64,000 nt of DNA from Acidobacteriota bacterium (GTDB taxonomy: Bacteria > Acidobacteriota > Terriglobia > Acidiferrales > UBA7541), in contig QHYZ01000074.1 of assembly GCA_003225295.1 (NCBI GenBank), positions 1-64,000 of the forward strand, given 5' to 3'. Every line of letters starts with the position of its first letter. The first letter of the stretch is position 1. The notes under the pieces were generated by a model. The model worked only from the letters and a program-made list of their open reading frames with translations. It had not been told where the DNA came from and ran no database searches. Shown here piece after piece: positions 28,442 to 36,395 of this stretch. A program made the translations under genes and the position numbers.

Positions 28442-29812
28442 ATGGCTCCTCAGCCCTTCTCCAGGTGCGCGATTTCGATTCTCTTTCTTTGCGCGGCGGC
28501 TTCTTCACTCTGCGGTCAGGCCCCAGCGCAAGATGAAAAGAATCAGAACCCATTGCCGCCATGGTCCAAAGCCGTCTCCTCCGGGCAGACCGCTCCCGCC
28601 AAGCAATCCTCGCCGGAAGTAGAATTGCAGCAAGCCATCAGCAGCTCCGGGAACGACCGCGCGGCACTGGTCCGGAATTTGGAGGCGTTCCTAAGAGAAT
28701 ATCCGGATTCGCAGCAGCGGCCACAGATTTACCGCGCTCTTGTGGAAGCCAGCATGCAATTGCAGGACAACGCGCGCGCCGCCGGCTACGCGGAACGCAT
28801 CGTCGCTCTCAGCCCTGACGACATCTCCATGACCATCTTGACAATTCAGCTGCTCGAACAGAACGGCGACGAAGCGGCTCTCCGCCGGGCCACAAACTAT
28901 GCCACCCGCGTGTTGGAATTTGTCGAACGCAGCTCGTCCGCGAAATCGCCAAAGGTTTCCCAGGAAGAGTGGACCGCGGAGAAGAACCGGGATCGCATGT
29001 CCGTGCTGACGATGCGCGGAAGACTCGAACTGAAATTGAAGGACACCGTTGCGGCTCAAAAAGATCTGGCGGCGAGTTACGCGGTCCTGCCCAGCGCGAC
29101 GGCCGCGGAGCAGCTCGGTGAAATCGCCGAATTGAAGAAGGATTCGAACGGCGCGATCCAGCAATACGCGCGCGCGTTCGCGCTGGCCGACGCAACGAAC
29201 GGAAACGCCAGCCGCCGCGAGATCCGGCAAAAACTGGGAAATGTCTGGCGGCTTGCCCACGGCTCGGACGATGGTCTGGGCGATTATTTGCTCCGCACTT
29301 ACGATGACGCCTCGCAGGCCTCCATGGCGGCCAAGCCGAGGAGAAATGCGGACGCCCACGAAATCGCCGATTTCACGCTCAGGAGAGCGCCCCAAGGGCC
29401 GGCTTTCCCGCTGAAAGACACCAGGGGGAAAGTCCTGGTCGTTAATTTCTGGGCCACCTGGTGCGGCCCTTGCCATGTGCTTGAACCTTCCTTCGCTCGT
29501 GTCGCTGCGGACTTCCAGCCGAATCCGGATGTGTTTTTTCTGGCCGCCAACTGTGACGAAGACGAGTCTCTGGTGGCTCCCTATCTGGCGGCGGACAAGC
29601 CTCTCACGGCGGTCGTATTCGCAGATGGTCTCGACCGGTTCTTCACCGTCAACTCTTTCCCGACGGTGATGGTGATCGATCGCGCCGGGAAAATTGCCTA
29701 TCGCTCGGATGGTTTCGAACCTGACACCTTTGAGGCCAACCTCGAAGCGGCCGTCCGCCGCGCGCTGGCTCTGCCCCGCGCGTCACCGCCTGCGGGAAAC
29801 CCCACCCCCTGA
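28442..29812 (+). CDS. Exported TPR protein with C-terminal thioredoxin (TlpA-like) domain
   Basis: A 456-residue protein: signal peptide (residues 1-25), a Pro/Gln-rich linker, a helical TPR-like region from about 60 to 290, and a thioredoxin fold at 310-440 with VVNFWATWCGPC, active-site Cys341 and Cys344, and the cis-Pro strand SFPTVMVID. The likely role is periplasmic thiol reduction, for example of cytochrome c apoproteins or envelope proteins. A TAGAAT -10 (28428-28433) ends 8 bases before the ATG. It converges with the minus-strand deacetylase gene 12 bases downstream. Confidence 0.82.
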   Translation: MAPQPFSRCAISILFLCAAASSLCGQAPAQDEKNQNPLPPWSKAVSSGQTAPAKQSSPEVELQQAISSSGNDRAALVRNLEAFLREYPDSQQRPQIYRALVEASMQLQDNARAAGYAERIVALSPDDISMTILTIQLLEQNGDEAALRRATNYATRVLEFVERSSSAKSPKVSQEEWTAEKNRDRMSVLTMRGRLELKLKDTVAAQKDLAASYAVLPSATAAEQLGEIAELKKDSNGAIQQYARAFALADATNGNASRREIRQKLGNVWRLAHGSDDGLGDYLLRTYDDASQASMAAKPRRNADAHEIADFTLRRAPQGPAFPLKDTRGKVLVVNFWATWCGPCHVLEPSFARVAADFQPNPDVFFLAANCDEDESLVAPYLAADKPLTAVVFADGLDRFFTVNSFPTVMVIDRAGKIAYRSDGFEPDTFEANLEAAVRRALALPRASPPAGNPTP

Positions 29813-29824
29813 GCGCGCCGAGCT

Positions 29825-30760
29825 CTAGCCGCGCATCGATGAACTTTGCGGATGTTTCTCGGCCACTTCCTGAGCGGCCAAGATGGTGTTGACGTGGATT
29901 CGAACGGTGTCTTCCACCCGTCGCGCGTAGCCGCCGGCAAGTGTGGTCACGACGGGAATCCTGCGGCGGCGCGCTTCCTCGAAAACCTGCCGATCGCGTT
30001 GTTTCAAACCTTCTTTCGTCAACGCCAGTCCTCCAAGCTGATCTTCGCAGTAGGGGTCGGCGCCGCCAACGTAAAAAAGAATATCCGGCCGAAAATCGTC
30101 CAGCGCCTGCCGCATCGCCGGAATCAGCACTCCCAAATACTCATCGTTATCGGCCCGGTCGGCCAGGTTGAGATCGATGCTTGATGGCGGCTTGTGCGCC
30201 GGATAGTTGTTCTCCTGATGAATGGAAAGCGTGAATACCGTAGGATCGTTTTGAAAGATGGCGGCGGTGCCGTTACCCTGGTGCACATCCGTATCGACAA
30301 CCATGGCCTTTTTCACCGCGCCGTCCGCCTGCAGTTTTCGAATCCCCACGGCCACGTCATGTATCGCGCAGAATCCTTCACCATGCTCGGGATGCGCATG
30401 ATGAAATCCCCCGCTCAAATTCGAACCGAAGCCGTCGCGTAGCGCTGACTGCGCGGCCAGGATGGTTCCACCAGCGGCAAGCCACACCGCTTCGACCAGT
30501 TCCAGCGAATACGGCACTTCCAGCAGCATCACTTCGCTGGCGGTAAGCGTGCCGGTTTTCAGTTTGCGCAGCCAGTCTGGCGTGTGAACACGTAGTATGT
30601 CTTCGTCTGTCGCAGGATTTGGACGCAAGAAATCTTTCTGCGTGGCCACGCCTTCGCGGAGAAGCATTTCATGGATGAGACGGAATTTCTGCGATGGAAA
30701 GACATGCGGACCGAGGTTCAGGTCGTAGCGTTCGTGATATACCAACTTAAATGGAAGCAT
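29825..30760 (-). CDS. Histone deacetylase-superfamily (AcuC/Hda-like) hydrolase
   Basis: A zinc-dependent amidohydrolase that removes acetyl groups from lysines or small amines. The 311-residue protein from the ATG at 30758-30760 (MLPFKLVYHERYDLNLG) has the twin His in GGFHHAHPEHGEGFC, the metal motif VDTDVHQGNGT, and YVGGADPYCEDQLGG with the second metal Asp, then AGGYAR. The frame is open 46 codons further upstream, but that part overlaps the polyprenyl synthase gene and lacks family similarity. Acetyl-CoA synthetase, acetylpolyamines or acetoin-related proteins are possible substrates. Confidence 0.85.
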   Translation of the reverse strand: MLPFKLVYHERYDLNLGPHVFPSQKFRLIHEMLLREGVATQKDFLRPNPATDEDILRVHTPDWLRKLKTGTLTASEVMLLEVPYSLELVEAVWLAAGGTILAAQSALRDGFGSNLSGGFHHAHPEHGEGFCAIHDVAVGIRKLQADGAVKKAMVVDTDVHQGNGTAAIFQNDPTVFTLSIHQENNYPAHKPPSSIDLNLADRADNDEYLGVLIPAMRQALDDFRPDILFYVGGADPYCEDQLGGLALTKEGLKQRDRQVFEEARRRRIPVVTTLAGGYARRVEDTVRIHVNTILAAQEVAEKHPQSSSMRG

Positions 30761-30816
30761 GTGGCAAGAAGCAATCGATTCTGGCGTCTGCGCCGCTAGT
30801 CGGAAACCCTTAGGAA

Positions 30817-31800
30817 CTAATTCTCGCGCTCCAGGATGAAGTCGGGGAGCGTGGCGAGAGCCCGGGCATACTCGGAGTCCAGATGGCCGTTGAGACACCC
30901 CTTGGCGCGATGCGCGAAGTCTTGCGCCAGATTGCGGGCACGGCCGAGCGCGCCGGATTCATGAACCAACGAAACGATGGTTTCCGGCCGCACGGAATTA
31001 AATTCTTTTTCTTCCAGCACGCGGGCGACAAGCTCGCGCGCGTCGCGGTGGCCGTTTTCCATCGCGTAAATCAGAGGCAACGTGACTTTACCCTCTTTCA
31101 AGTCGCTGAGAACAGGTTTGCCGAGTTGCTCCGCTGACGCCGTAAAATCAAGCAAGTCATCGACAAGTTGAAACGCTAGGCCCGCGTATCGCCCATAGTC
31201 GGCCAGGGCCTGCTCTTCTTTACCCTCCAGACCGCCCAGGACCGCGCCTAGCCGCGCGCAACCGCTGAAGAGACAGGCAGTCTTGTAAGTAGCGAGCCGC
31301 AGCGCGTCGTCTTCTGTCACGTCGATACGGCCGATTTTCGCGAGTTGGATCAGTTCGCCTTCGACCATTTTCCGAGTCAGGTCGATCAGAATGTCGAGAA
31401 TACGAAAATTGCGCTCTTCCATAGCCATCTGAAAGGATTGCATGTACAACCAGTCGCCGGTCAGCACGCTGCGATGATTGCCCCATCTGGAATTGGCGGA
31501 CGGGCGGCCGCGGCGTGTGTCGGCGCTGTCGATGACGTCGTCGTGGATCAACGTCGCGCTGTGAAGAAGCTCGACGACGGCGGCTAGGCGAATGGCGCTG
31601 CGGTCCCTGCGGCCCGCATAGCTCGCGGAAAGAAGCAAGAGCGCGGGACGCATGCGCTTCCCTCCCCCGCCCAGCAGATAGGCGACGATTTCAGAGACAG
31701 GTGGAAAGGCGGCATCACTCTGTCGCGCGAGCTCTTCCTCGACCAAAATGAGGTCGTCGCGGACGAGATCAAAAATCTCTTTAGCCGTGAGAACCGCGAT
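30817..31800 (-). CDS. Long-chain trans-polyprenyl diphosphate synthase
   Basis: Condenses isopentenyl diphosphate onto allylic diphosphates to make the C35-C45 side chain of menaquinone or ubiquinone. The first Asp-rich motif is LIHDDVIDSADTRRGRPS and the second is FQLVDDLLDF; GGGKRMRPALLLL is the IPP-binding region. No ATG, GTG or TTG starts the family N-terminus. The segment AKEIFDLVRDDLILVEEEL is in frame upstream of the first TTG (31746), and the best-placed initiator is an ATC at 31798-31800, 7 bases after AGGAG. The boundary is therefore uncertain. Chain length cannot be read reliably. Confidence 0.85.
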   Translation of the reverse strand: MAVLTAKEIFDLVRDDLILVEEELARQSDAAFPPVSEIVAYLLGGGGKRMRPALLLLSASYAGRRDRSAIRLAAVVELLHSATLIHDDVIDSADTRRGRPSANSRWGNHRSVLTGDWLYMQSFQMAMEERNFRILDILIDLTRKMVEGELIQLAKIGRIDVTEDDALRLATYKTACLFSGCARLGAVLGGLEGKEEQALADYGRYAGLAFQLVDDLLDFTASAEQLGKPVLSDLKEGKVTLPLIYAMENGHRDARELVARVLEEKEFNSVRPETIVSLVHESGALGRARNLAQDFAHRAKGCLNGHLDSEYARALATLPDFILEREN

Positions 31801-31815
31801 GGCAAATCTCCTGAT

Positions 31816-32649
31816 CTAACCCTTGTCCTTCAGACCTGGGGTCGCCAGAGTTGCTGGCCGAACAAGACCGAAGAAGCGGCGAAAATTCTCGGATGTGGCG
31901 GCGGCAACTTCATCCGGCGACAAGTTTCTCACACTCGCGAGCATGTGCGCTACCTCGGCAACGTAGGCGGGTTCGTTGCGCTTGCCACGTCGGGACTGCG
32001 GCGCAAGATAAGGAGCGTCCGTCTCAATCAAAATCTTCTCCAGCGGCAATTCCTTCGCTACGTCGCGAAGGTTCTGCGTTTTCGGATAAGTTGAATTGCC
32101 CGCAAAGGAAACCAGGAAACCTATCTCGATTCCGCGCCGCGCATCCTCGAGCGTGCTGGTGAAGCAGTGCAGAATGCCGCCGAGTCCAGTTGGTCGCCAG
32201 ACCTCTTCCAAGAGCTTCAGGCAATCGGGCCATGCGTCGCGGCAATGAATGACGATCGGCAGTTTTGCACGCTGTGCAAGATCCATCTGGTCGCGGAATA
32301 CGCGATGCTGGACTTCGCGCGGAGAATGATCGTGGTAGTAGTCGAGACCGATCTCGCCCCAGGCGATGACTTTGGGATGCTTGGCCAGTCGGGCCAGGTC
32401 ATGCAAATGTTGCGGCATTACCTCCTTCGCTTCGTGGGGATGTATGCCGACAGTGGCGTAAATCCAATCATGCTGCTCGGCAAATGGTAATGCGGAATCC
32501 AGTTTCTGCGGGCCGGGGCCGGTGCCAATGGCGAGCAGCGTCGAGACGCCAGCCAAACGCGCGCGATCGAGCACGGTTTCGCGGTCCTCGGCGAATTGCG
32601 GGAAGTCGATGTGCGCGTGTGAGTCGATCAGTTCCATGGAGGGCAACAT
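31816..32649 (-). CDS. tatD: TatD-family metal-dependent DNase
   Basis: A TIM-barrel hydrolase with 3'-5' exonuclease/DNA-repair activity in E. coli TatD. The 277-residue protein has ELIDSHAHID (metal-binding HxH), GEIGLDYY with the bridging Glu, PIVIHCRDAW, HCFTS and IETDAPYLAP (final metal Asp). The family normally starts at MELIDSHAH, four codons inside (32637); neither start has a clear Shine-Dalgarno. The stop codon lies in the same frame as, and 15 bases before, the putative ATC start of the polyprenyl synthase. It lies 35 bases downstream of metG. Confidence 0.92.
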   Translation of the reverse strand: MLPSMELIDSHAHIDFPQFAEDRETVLDRARLAGVSTLLAIGTGPGPQKLDSALPFAEQHDWIYATVGIHPHEAKEVMPQHLHDLARLAKHPKVIAWGEIGLDYYHDHSPREVQHRVFRDQMDLAQRAKLPIVIHCRDAWPDCLKLLEEVWRPTGLGGILHCFTSTLEDARRGIEIGFLVSFAGNSTYPKTQNLRDVAKELPLEKILIETDAPYLAPQSRRGKRNEPAYVAEVAHMLASVRNLSPDEVAAATSENFRRFFGLVRPATLATPGLKDKG

Positions 32650-32684
32650 GATTTTTGTGACCCCGGAGTGGCTGTGCCAAAAAC

Positions 32685-34706
32685 CTACTTGAGCCGGGCG
32701 CCGATTTCGACGTCTTCGTCGGGGAAACCTGCGAGGACAGGGCGGCCTTCGGGGCCGACGGAGGCGGCGATGATCATGCCGTTAGATTCGACGCCGCGAA
32801 GCTTGCGCGGCGCGAGGTTGACCACGACGGCGACTTTGCGGCCGATCAGTTTTTCCGGTTCGTAGTATTGCGCGATCCCGGCGCAAATCTGGCGAATCTC
32901 GGTGCCGATATCGACGGTGAGCTTGAGCAATTTATCCGCGCCAACGATGCGTTCGGCGGTTTTGATCTGCCCGACACGCATCTCGATCTTGGCGAAATCC
33001 TCGATGCCGATTTTCTCCGCCGCGCCTGGCGATGCGGCAGTGGTGCTGCCGGCGGCCAACGCGCTCGCGGGCGTGGGCGCGGTAACGGGCGACGGCTGCT
33101 TTTGTGCTTCGTTTTCCATGGATTCCATCCTCTCGATTGCTTCTGCTTTTTCGATGCGCGGGAAAAGCGCTTGAGACTTGCCAAGTGGCGTACCCGGCAT
33201 AAGCTGTCCCCAGCGGAGTTGGTCTATCGGCCAATCACCCAAAGTGGTTGGCTGGCCCAGCTGTTTCCAGAGTTTGGTTGTCGACTCCGGAAGAACGGGA
33301 TGAGCTAAAACTGCTACAAATCGCAAAGCTTCGGCGGCATTGTACAAAACCCTGGATAGACGACCGCGCCTGGTGTCATCCTCAGCCAGAGCCCAGGGCT
33401 TGTTGGTGGTCAAGTAGGTGTCGACTGCCGAGATCAAGGTCCAGATTGATTCCAAGGCCCGTGAAAAGTGAAAGTTTTCCATGCTCCAGACTGCCAGCCC
33501 CGCGCTGGGACTACTTACCGTCATGAGCTCAGCGATTTGCCGGATACTCTGCCCAGCTTGATCTTCGCTGTCTGAAAGTTTGTCCCCCAATAGCGGGTCA
33601 GGAATCTTGCCGTCGAAATACTTTTCAATCATGGTGAGCGTGCGGCTGGCGAGGTTTCCGAGGCCGTTGGCGAGGTCGCTGTTGTAGCGCTGGACGAGGG
33701 CCTCGTAACTGAAATTGCCGTCTTGGCCGAAGACCGTTTCGCGCAGAAGATAGTAGCGAAGAGCATCCATGCCAAGGACATGCACGATCGGCCGCGGACG
33801 AACAACGTTGCCGAGCGACTTGCTCATCTTGGTGCTGTCCATGAGCAGCCAGCCATGTGCCCAGATTTGTTTGGGCAATGGGAGGCCGGCCGCCATCAAA
33901 AATGCCGGCCAGTAGACGGCATGAAATCGAATAATTTCCTTGCCGACGAGATGAACATCCGCGGGCCAGAAACCAGTTTTCTCATACTGCGGCCCGCCGA
34001 CAGCACTGAGGTACGCGGTGAGCGCGTCGAACCAGACGTAAAAGACATGCGGTTCTTCGCCAGGGACGGGAATGCCCCAGCGAATCGTGGTGCGTGTGAT
34101 GCTGAGATCCCGGAGGCCCCCTTCGACAAAGCTGAGAACTTCATTACGGCGGGCTTCCGGTTGAATGAAGGCCGGATGCTTAGCATACCAGTCGAGAAGC
34201 GGTTTTTGAAATGCAGAGAGTTTGAAAAAATAATTTGCTTCCGTAACGGTTTCCGTTGGACGGCCGCAATCGGGACAGTTCTCGCCAGGCTTCACGTCCA
34301 CGTAGGCATTATCGTAGATGCAGTATTGCCCGGTGTAGTGTCCGGGGTAGACGAAACCGTTTTCGCGGCATTGCTTGAAAAGCCACTGCACGGTATGTGC
34401 GTGCTTTAAGTCAGTGGTGCGGATAAATTCGTCGCCTTGAACACCGAGTTCGTCCCAAAGGGCGCGCCACTCGGCGGCCATCTTTGCGACAAACTCCGAT
34501 TCGGGAACACCAGCCTTCTTGGCGGAGCGCTCGACGTTGACGCCGTGTTCGTCGGTGCCGGTGGTCAAGAGCACGTCGTAGCCCTGCATGCGTTTGTAGC
34601 GGCGGATGGTGTCACACACGACGGTCGAATAGGTGTGGCCGATATGCGGTAAGCCGTTCGTGTAATAGATCGGCGTGGTCAGATAATATTTTGGTTTTCC
34701 TGTCAT
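32685..34706 (-). CDS. metG: Methionyl-tRNA synthetase with C-terminal tRNA-binding domain
   Basis: Charges both elongator and initiator tRNA-Met (the initiator gene is at 44340). The 673-residue protein has HIGH at 21-24, a single CPDC zinc knuckle rather than two, KMSKS at 293-297, and an appended Trbp111/EMAP-II-like OB fold (about 570-673: FAKIEMRVGQIKTAE, then NLAPRKLRGVESNGM). A Pro/Ala/Thr-rich linker (about 535-565) joins them. This C-terminal fold promotes dimerisation and tRNA binding. Probably cotranscribed with tatD. Confidence 0.96.
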   Translation of the reverse strand: MTGKPKYYLTTPIYYTNGLPHIGHTYSTVVCDTIRRYKRMQGYDVLLTTGTDEHGVNVERSAKKAGVPESEFVAKMAAEWRALWDELGVQGDEFIRTTDLKHAHTVQWLFKQCRENGFVYPGHYTGQYCIYDNAYVDVKPGENCPDCGRPTETVTEANYFFKLSAFQKPLLDWYAKHPAFIQPEARRNEVLSFVEGGLRDLSITRTTIRWGIPVPGEEPHVFYVWFDALTAYLSAVGGPQYEKTGFWPADVHLVGKEIIRFHAVYWPAFLMAAGLPLPKQIWAHGWLLMDSTKMSKSLGNVVRPRPIVHVLGMDALRYYLLRETVFGQDGNFSYEALVQRYNSDLANGLGNLASRTLTMIEKYFDGKIPDPLLGDKLSDSEDQAGQSIRQIAELMTVSSPSAGLAVWSMENFHFSRALESIWTLISAVDTYLTTNKPWALAEDDTRRGRLSRVLYNAAEALRFVAVLAHPVLPESTTKLWKQLGQPTTLGDWPIDQLRWGQLMPGTPLGKSQALFPRIEKAEAIERMESMENEAQKQPSPVTAPTPASALAAGSTTAASPGAAEKIGIEDFAKIEMRVGQIKTAERIVGADKLLKLTVDIGTEIRQICAGIAQYYEPEKLIGRKVAVVVNLAPRKLRGVESNGMIIAASVGPEGRPVLAGFPDEDVEIGARLK

Positions 34707-34894
34707 TTTTTGAGTATTCAGTCTTCCGTTCTCAGCTCTAGGTAAGAAAAGCGGGCGGCCCCGCTACGACCCATGGCCTTCGCGACACCTTGCCAAGCTG
34801 GGGCGCAGCCTACCGCGGCCGGCTGCCTCGCGGCAAACCGAAATCAAATCGAAGAGGCTACGATGTATCGCGCCCCTGACGAAACCAAGCATCA

Positions 34895-36073
34895 TCACGA
34901 ATGCGCCTCATAGGCGCGGAGGGCTTCGCTGATCACGCGCTGCAGTGGCACGTTTTTTTCGACGGCCAGCTTGCGGCAGTCGTCGTATTCAGGCGCGACG
35001 TGCAGGATGCGGCCGTTCACGCGGGAAATCTTGATGCGCACGTCGCCGAAAGCTGTTGTGACATTCAGGAATTCGCGCGGCAGCGTGCGGCGTTGCGCCC
35101 GGTAGGTGCGCGCGCCGAAAGTCGTGGTTTCGGCAAAGATCAGCGAAATGAGCGTATTGGTATCCTGCGGCTTGCACAAAACCGTGAGCAGCGTGCCGGG
35201 ACGATTCTTTTTCATTTGCACCGGTGTGGTGTAAACGTCGAGCGCGCTTGCGGCCAAAGCCCTTTCCAGGAAGTAGCCGTAGATTTGAGGATTCATGTCA
35301 TCGAGGTTCGCTTCAATCACGGCAATTTCTTCGTCGAAGCCGGCGACCGATTTTCCCGAGGCTTCCCCGATCATGAGGCGGACAACGTTGGGCTGGCCTT
35401 CGAGATCAGCAGTGCCCGCTCCGTAGCCGATGGCGGTGACGCTCATCGGCGGCTGCGGACCGAACCACTCGCATAACGTGGCAACAATGGCCGCGCCGGT
35501 GGGGGTGACGAGTTCCTTTTGTACGCCGTTGGAATAGGTGGGCTTGCCTTGCAGCAAATTCGCAGTGGCGGGCGCGGGGACAGGCAAAATTCCGTGCGCC
35601 ATTTTTGCGGTTCCGCCGCCGACGTTCAAAGCGGAGCAAGCGAACTCTTCGATGCCCAGAGCGTGAAATCCGATGCACGCGCCAACAATGTCCACGATGG
35701 CATCAACGGCTCCCACTTCGTGAAAATGAATTTTCTCGAGAGGCACGTCGTGGACGCGGGCCTCGGCTTCGCCAAGTTTTGTGAAGATCGCGGCGGCACG
35801 GTCGCGCACACCAGGCGCGAGCTGCGATTTCTCTAGAATTTCAAGAATCGCGCTGAGCGAACGATGCTTCGACTGATCTTCTGTCTTCACCTTAACGTGG
35901 GTGGCGGCCATGCCGTTCTTCCAAACTCTTTCGGCCGTAAGTCCCCAGCCAGGGACCCGGAGGCCGCCCAGTTCAGTGCGAAGCTGTTCCTCGTCACAGC
36001 CGGCATCGACCAGCGCGCCAAGGGTCATGTCACCGCTAATGCCGGAAAAACAGTCGAAATAGGCGAGTTTCAT
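34895..36073 (-). CDS. larC: Nickel-pincer cofactor biosynthesis protein LarC
   Basis: Inserts nickel into the pincer nucleotide (P2TMN) to make the NPN cofactor of LarA-type racemases, using CTP in the Lactobacillus enzyme. The 392-residue protein starts MKLAYFDCFSGISGDMTLGAL, the diagnostic N-terminus, with HFHEVGAVDAIVDIVG and TPTGAAIVA further on. In Lactobacillus plantarum LarC needs a ribosomal frameshift (larC1/larC2), whereas here it is one continuous frame. The gene is separated from larE by 7.6 kb and lies on the opposite strand. The 188 bases between it and metG show no gene. Confidence 0.93.
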   Translation of the reverse strand: MKLAYFDCFSGISGDMTLGALVDAGCDEEQLRTELGGLRVPGWGLTAERVWKNGMAATHVKVKTEDQSKHRSLSAILEILEKSQLAPGVRDRAAAIFTKLGEAEARVHDVPLEKIHFHEVGAVDAIVDIVGACIGFHALGIEEFACSALNVGGGTAKMAHGILPVPAPATANLLQGKPTYSNGVQKELVTPTGAAIVATLCEWFGPQPPMSVTAIGYGAGTADLEGQPNVVRLMIGEASGKSVAGFDEEIAVIEANLDDMNPQIYGYFLERALAASALDVYTTPVQMKKNRPGTLLTVLCKPQDTNTLISLIFAETTTFGARTYRAQRRTLPREFLNVTTAFGDVRIKISRVNGRILHVAPEYDDCRKLAVEKNVPLQRVISEALRAYEAHS

Positions 36074-36235
36074 GGGATGCCGCCGTGCGGGTGGGATTGC
36101 TGCCTGAAACGGCTCTCCGCCAGGTGCAGATTGATACTATCGGCGGAGCGTGAGGGTGTCAAACGCTGGCGCTGACTTGTGATTGGTGATGGGACTGCGA
36201 CAGCGGGGGCTTTGAAACGTCATGATAGTGGGAGG

Positions 36236-36255
36236 AGCCGGGGTACACCCCGGCT
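36236..36255. repeat. 20-bp perfect palindrome in the larC/argS divergent region
   Basis: AGCCGGGGT and ACCCCGGCT are perfect 9-base arms around AC, followed by an A/T-rich stretch. The 322-base gap 36074-36395 between divergent larC and argS holds only this palindrome and the argS promoter; I see no gene in it. It may be a REP-like element or a transcription-factor site. Confidence 0.45.
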
Positions 36256-36325
36256 ATTTATTGGAATAGGTAGGGACCTGCTTCATTGCAAGAGGCCTTT
36301 CCACCACCGTCAGAAGAGTGATTCT

Positions 36326-36355
36326 TTGACCGCGAGCTGCAGGGCTCTCTATACT
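36326..36355 (+). promoter_or_regulatory. Promoter for argS
   Basis: TTGACC (36326-36331) and TATACT (36350-36355) are separated by 18 bases. The start codon of argS is about 40 bases downstream. A good match to the sigma-70 consensus. Confidence 0.6.
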
Positions 36356-36395
36356 AAGAAACCTTGAGGATGATCGCTGGGCGGAACGAGGACAT

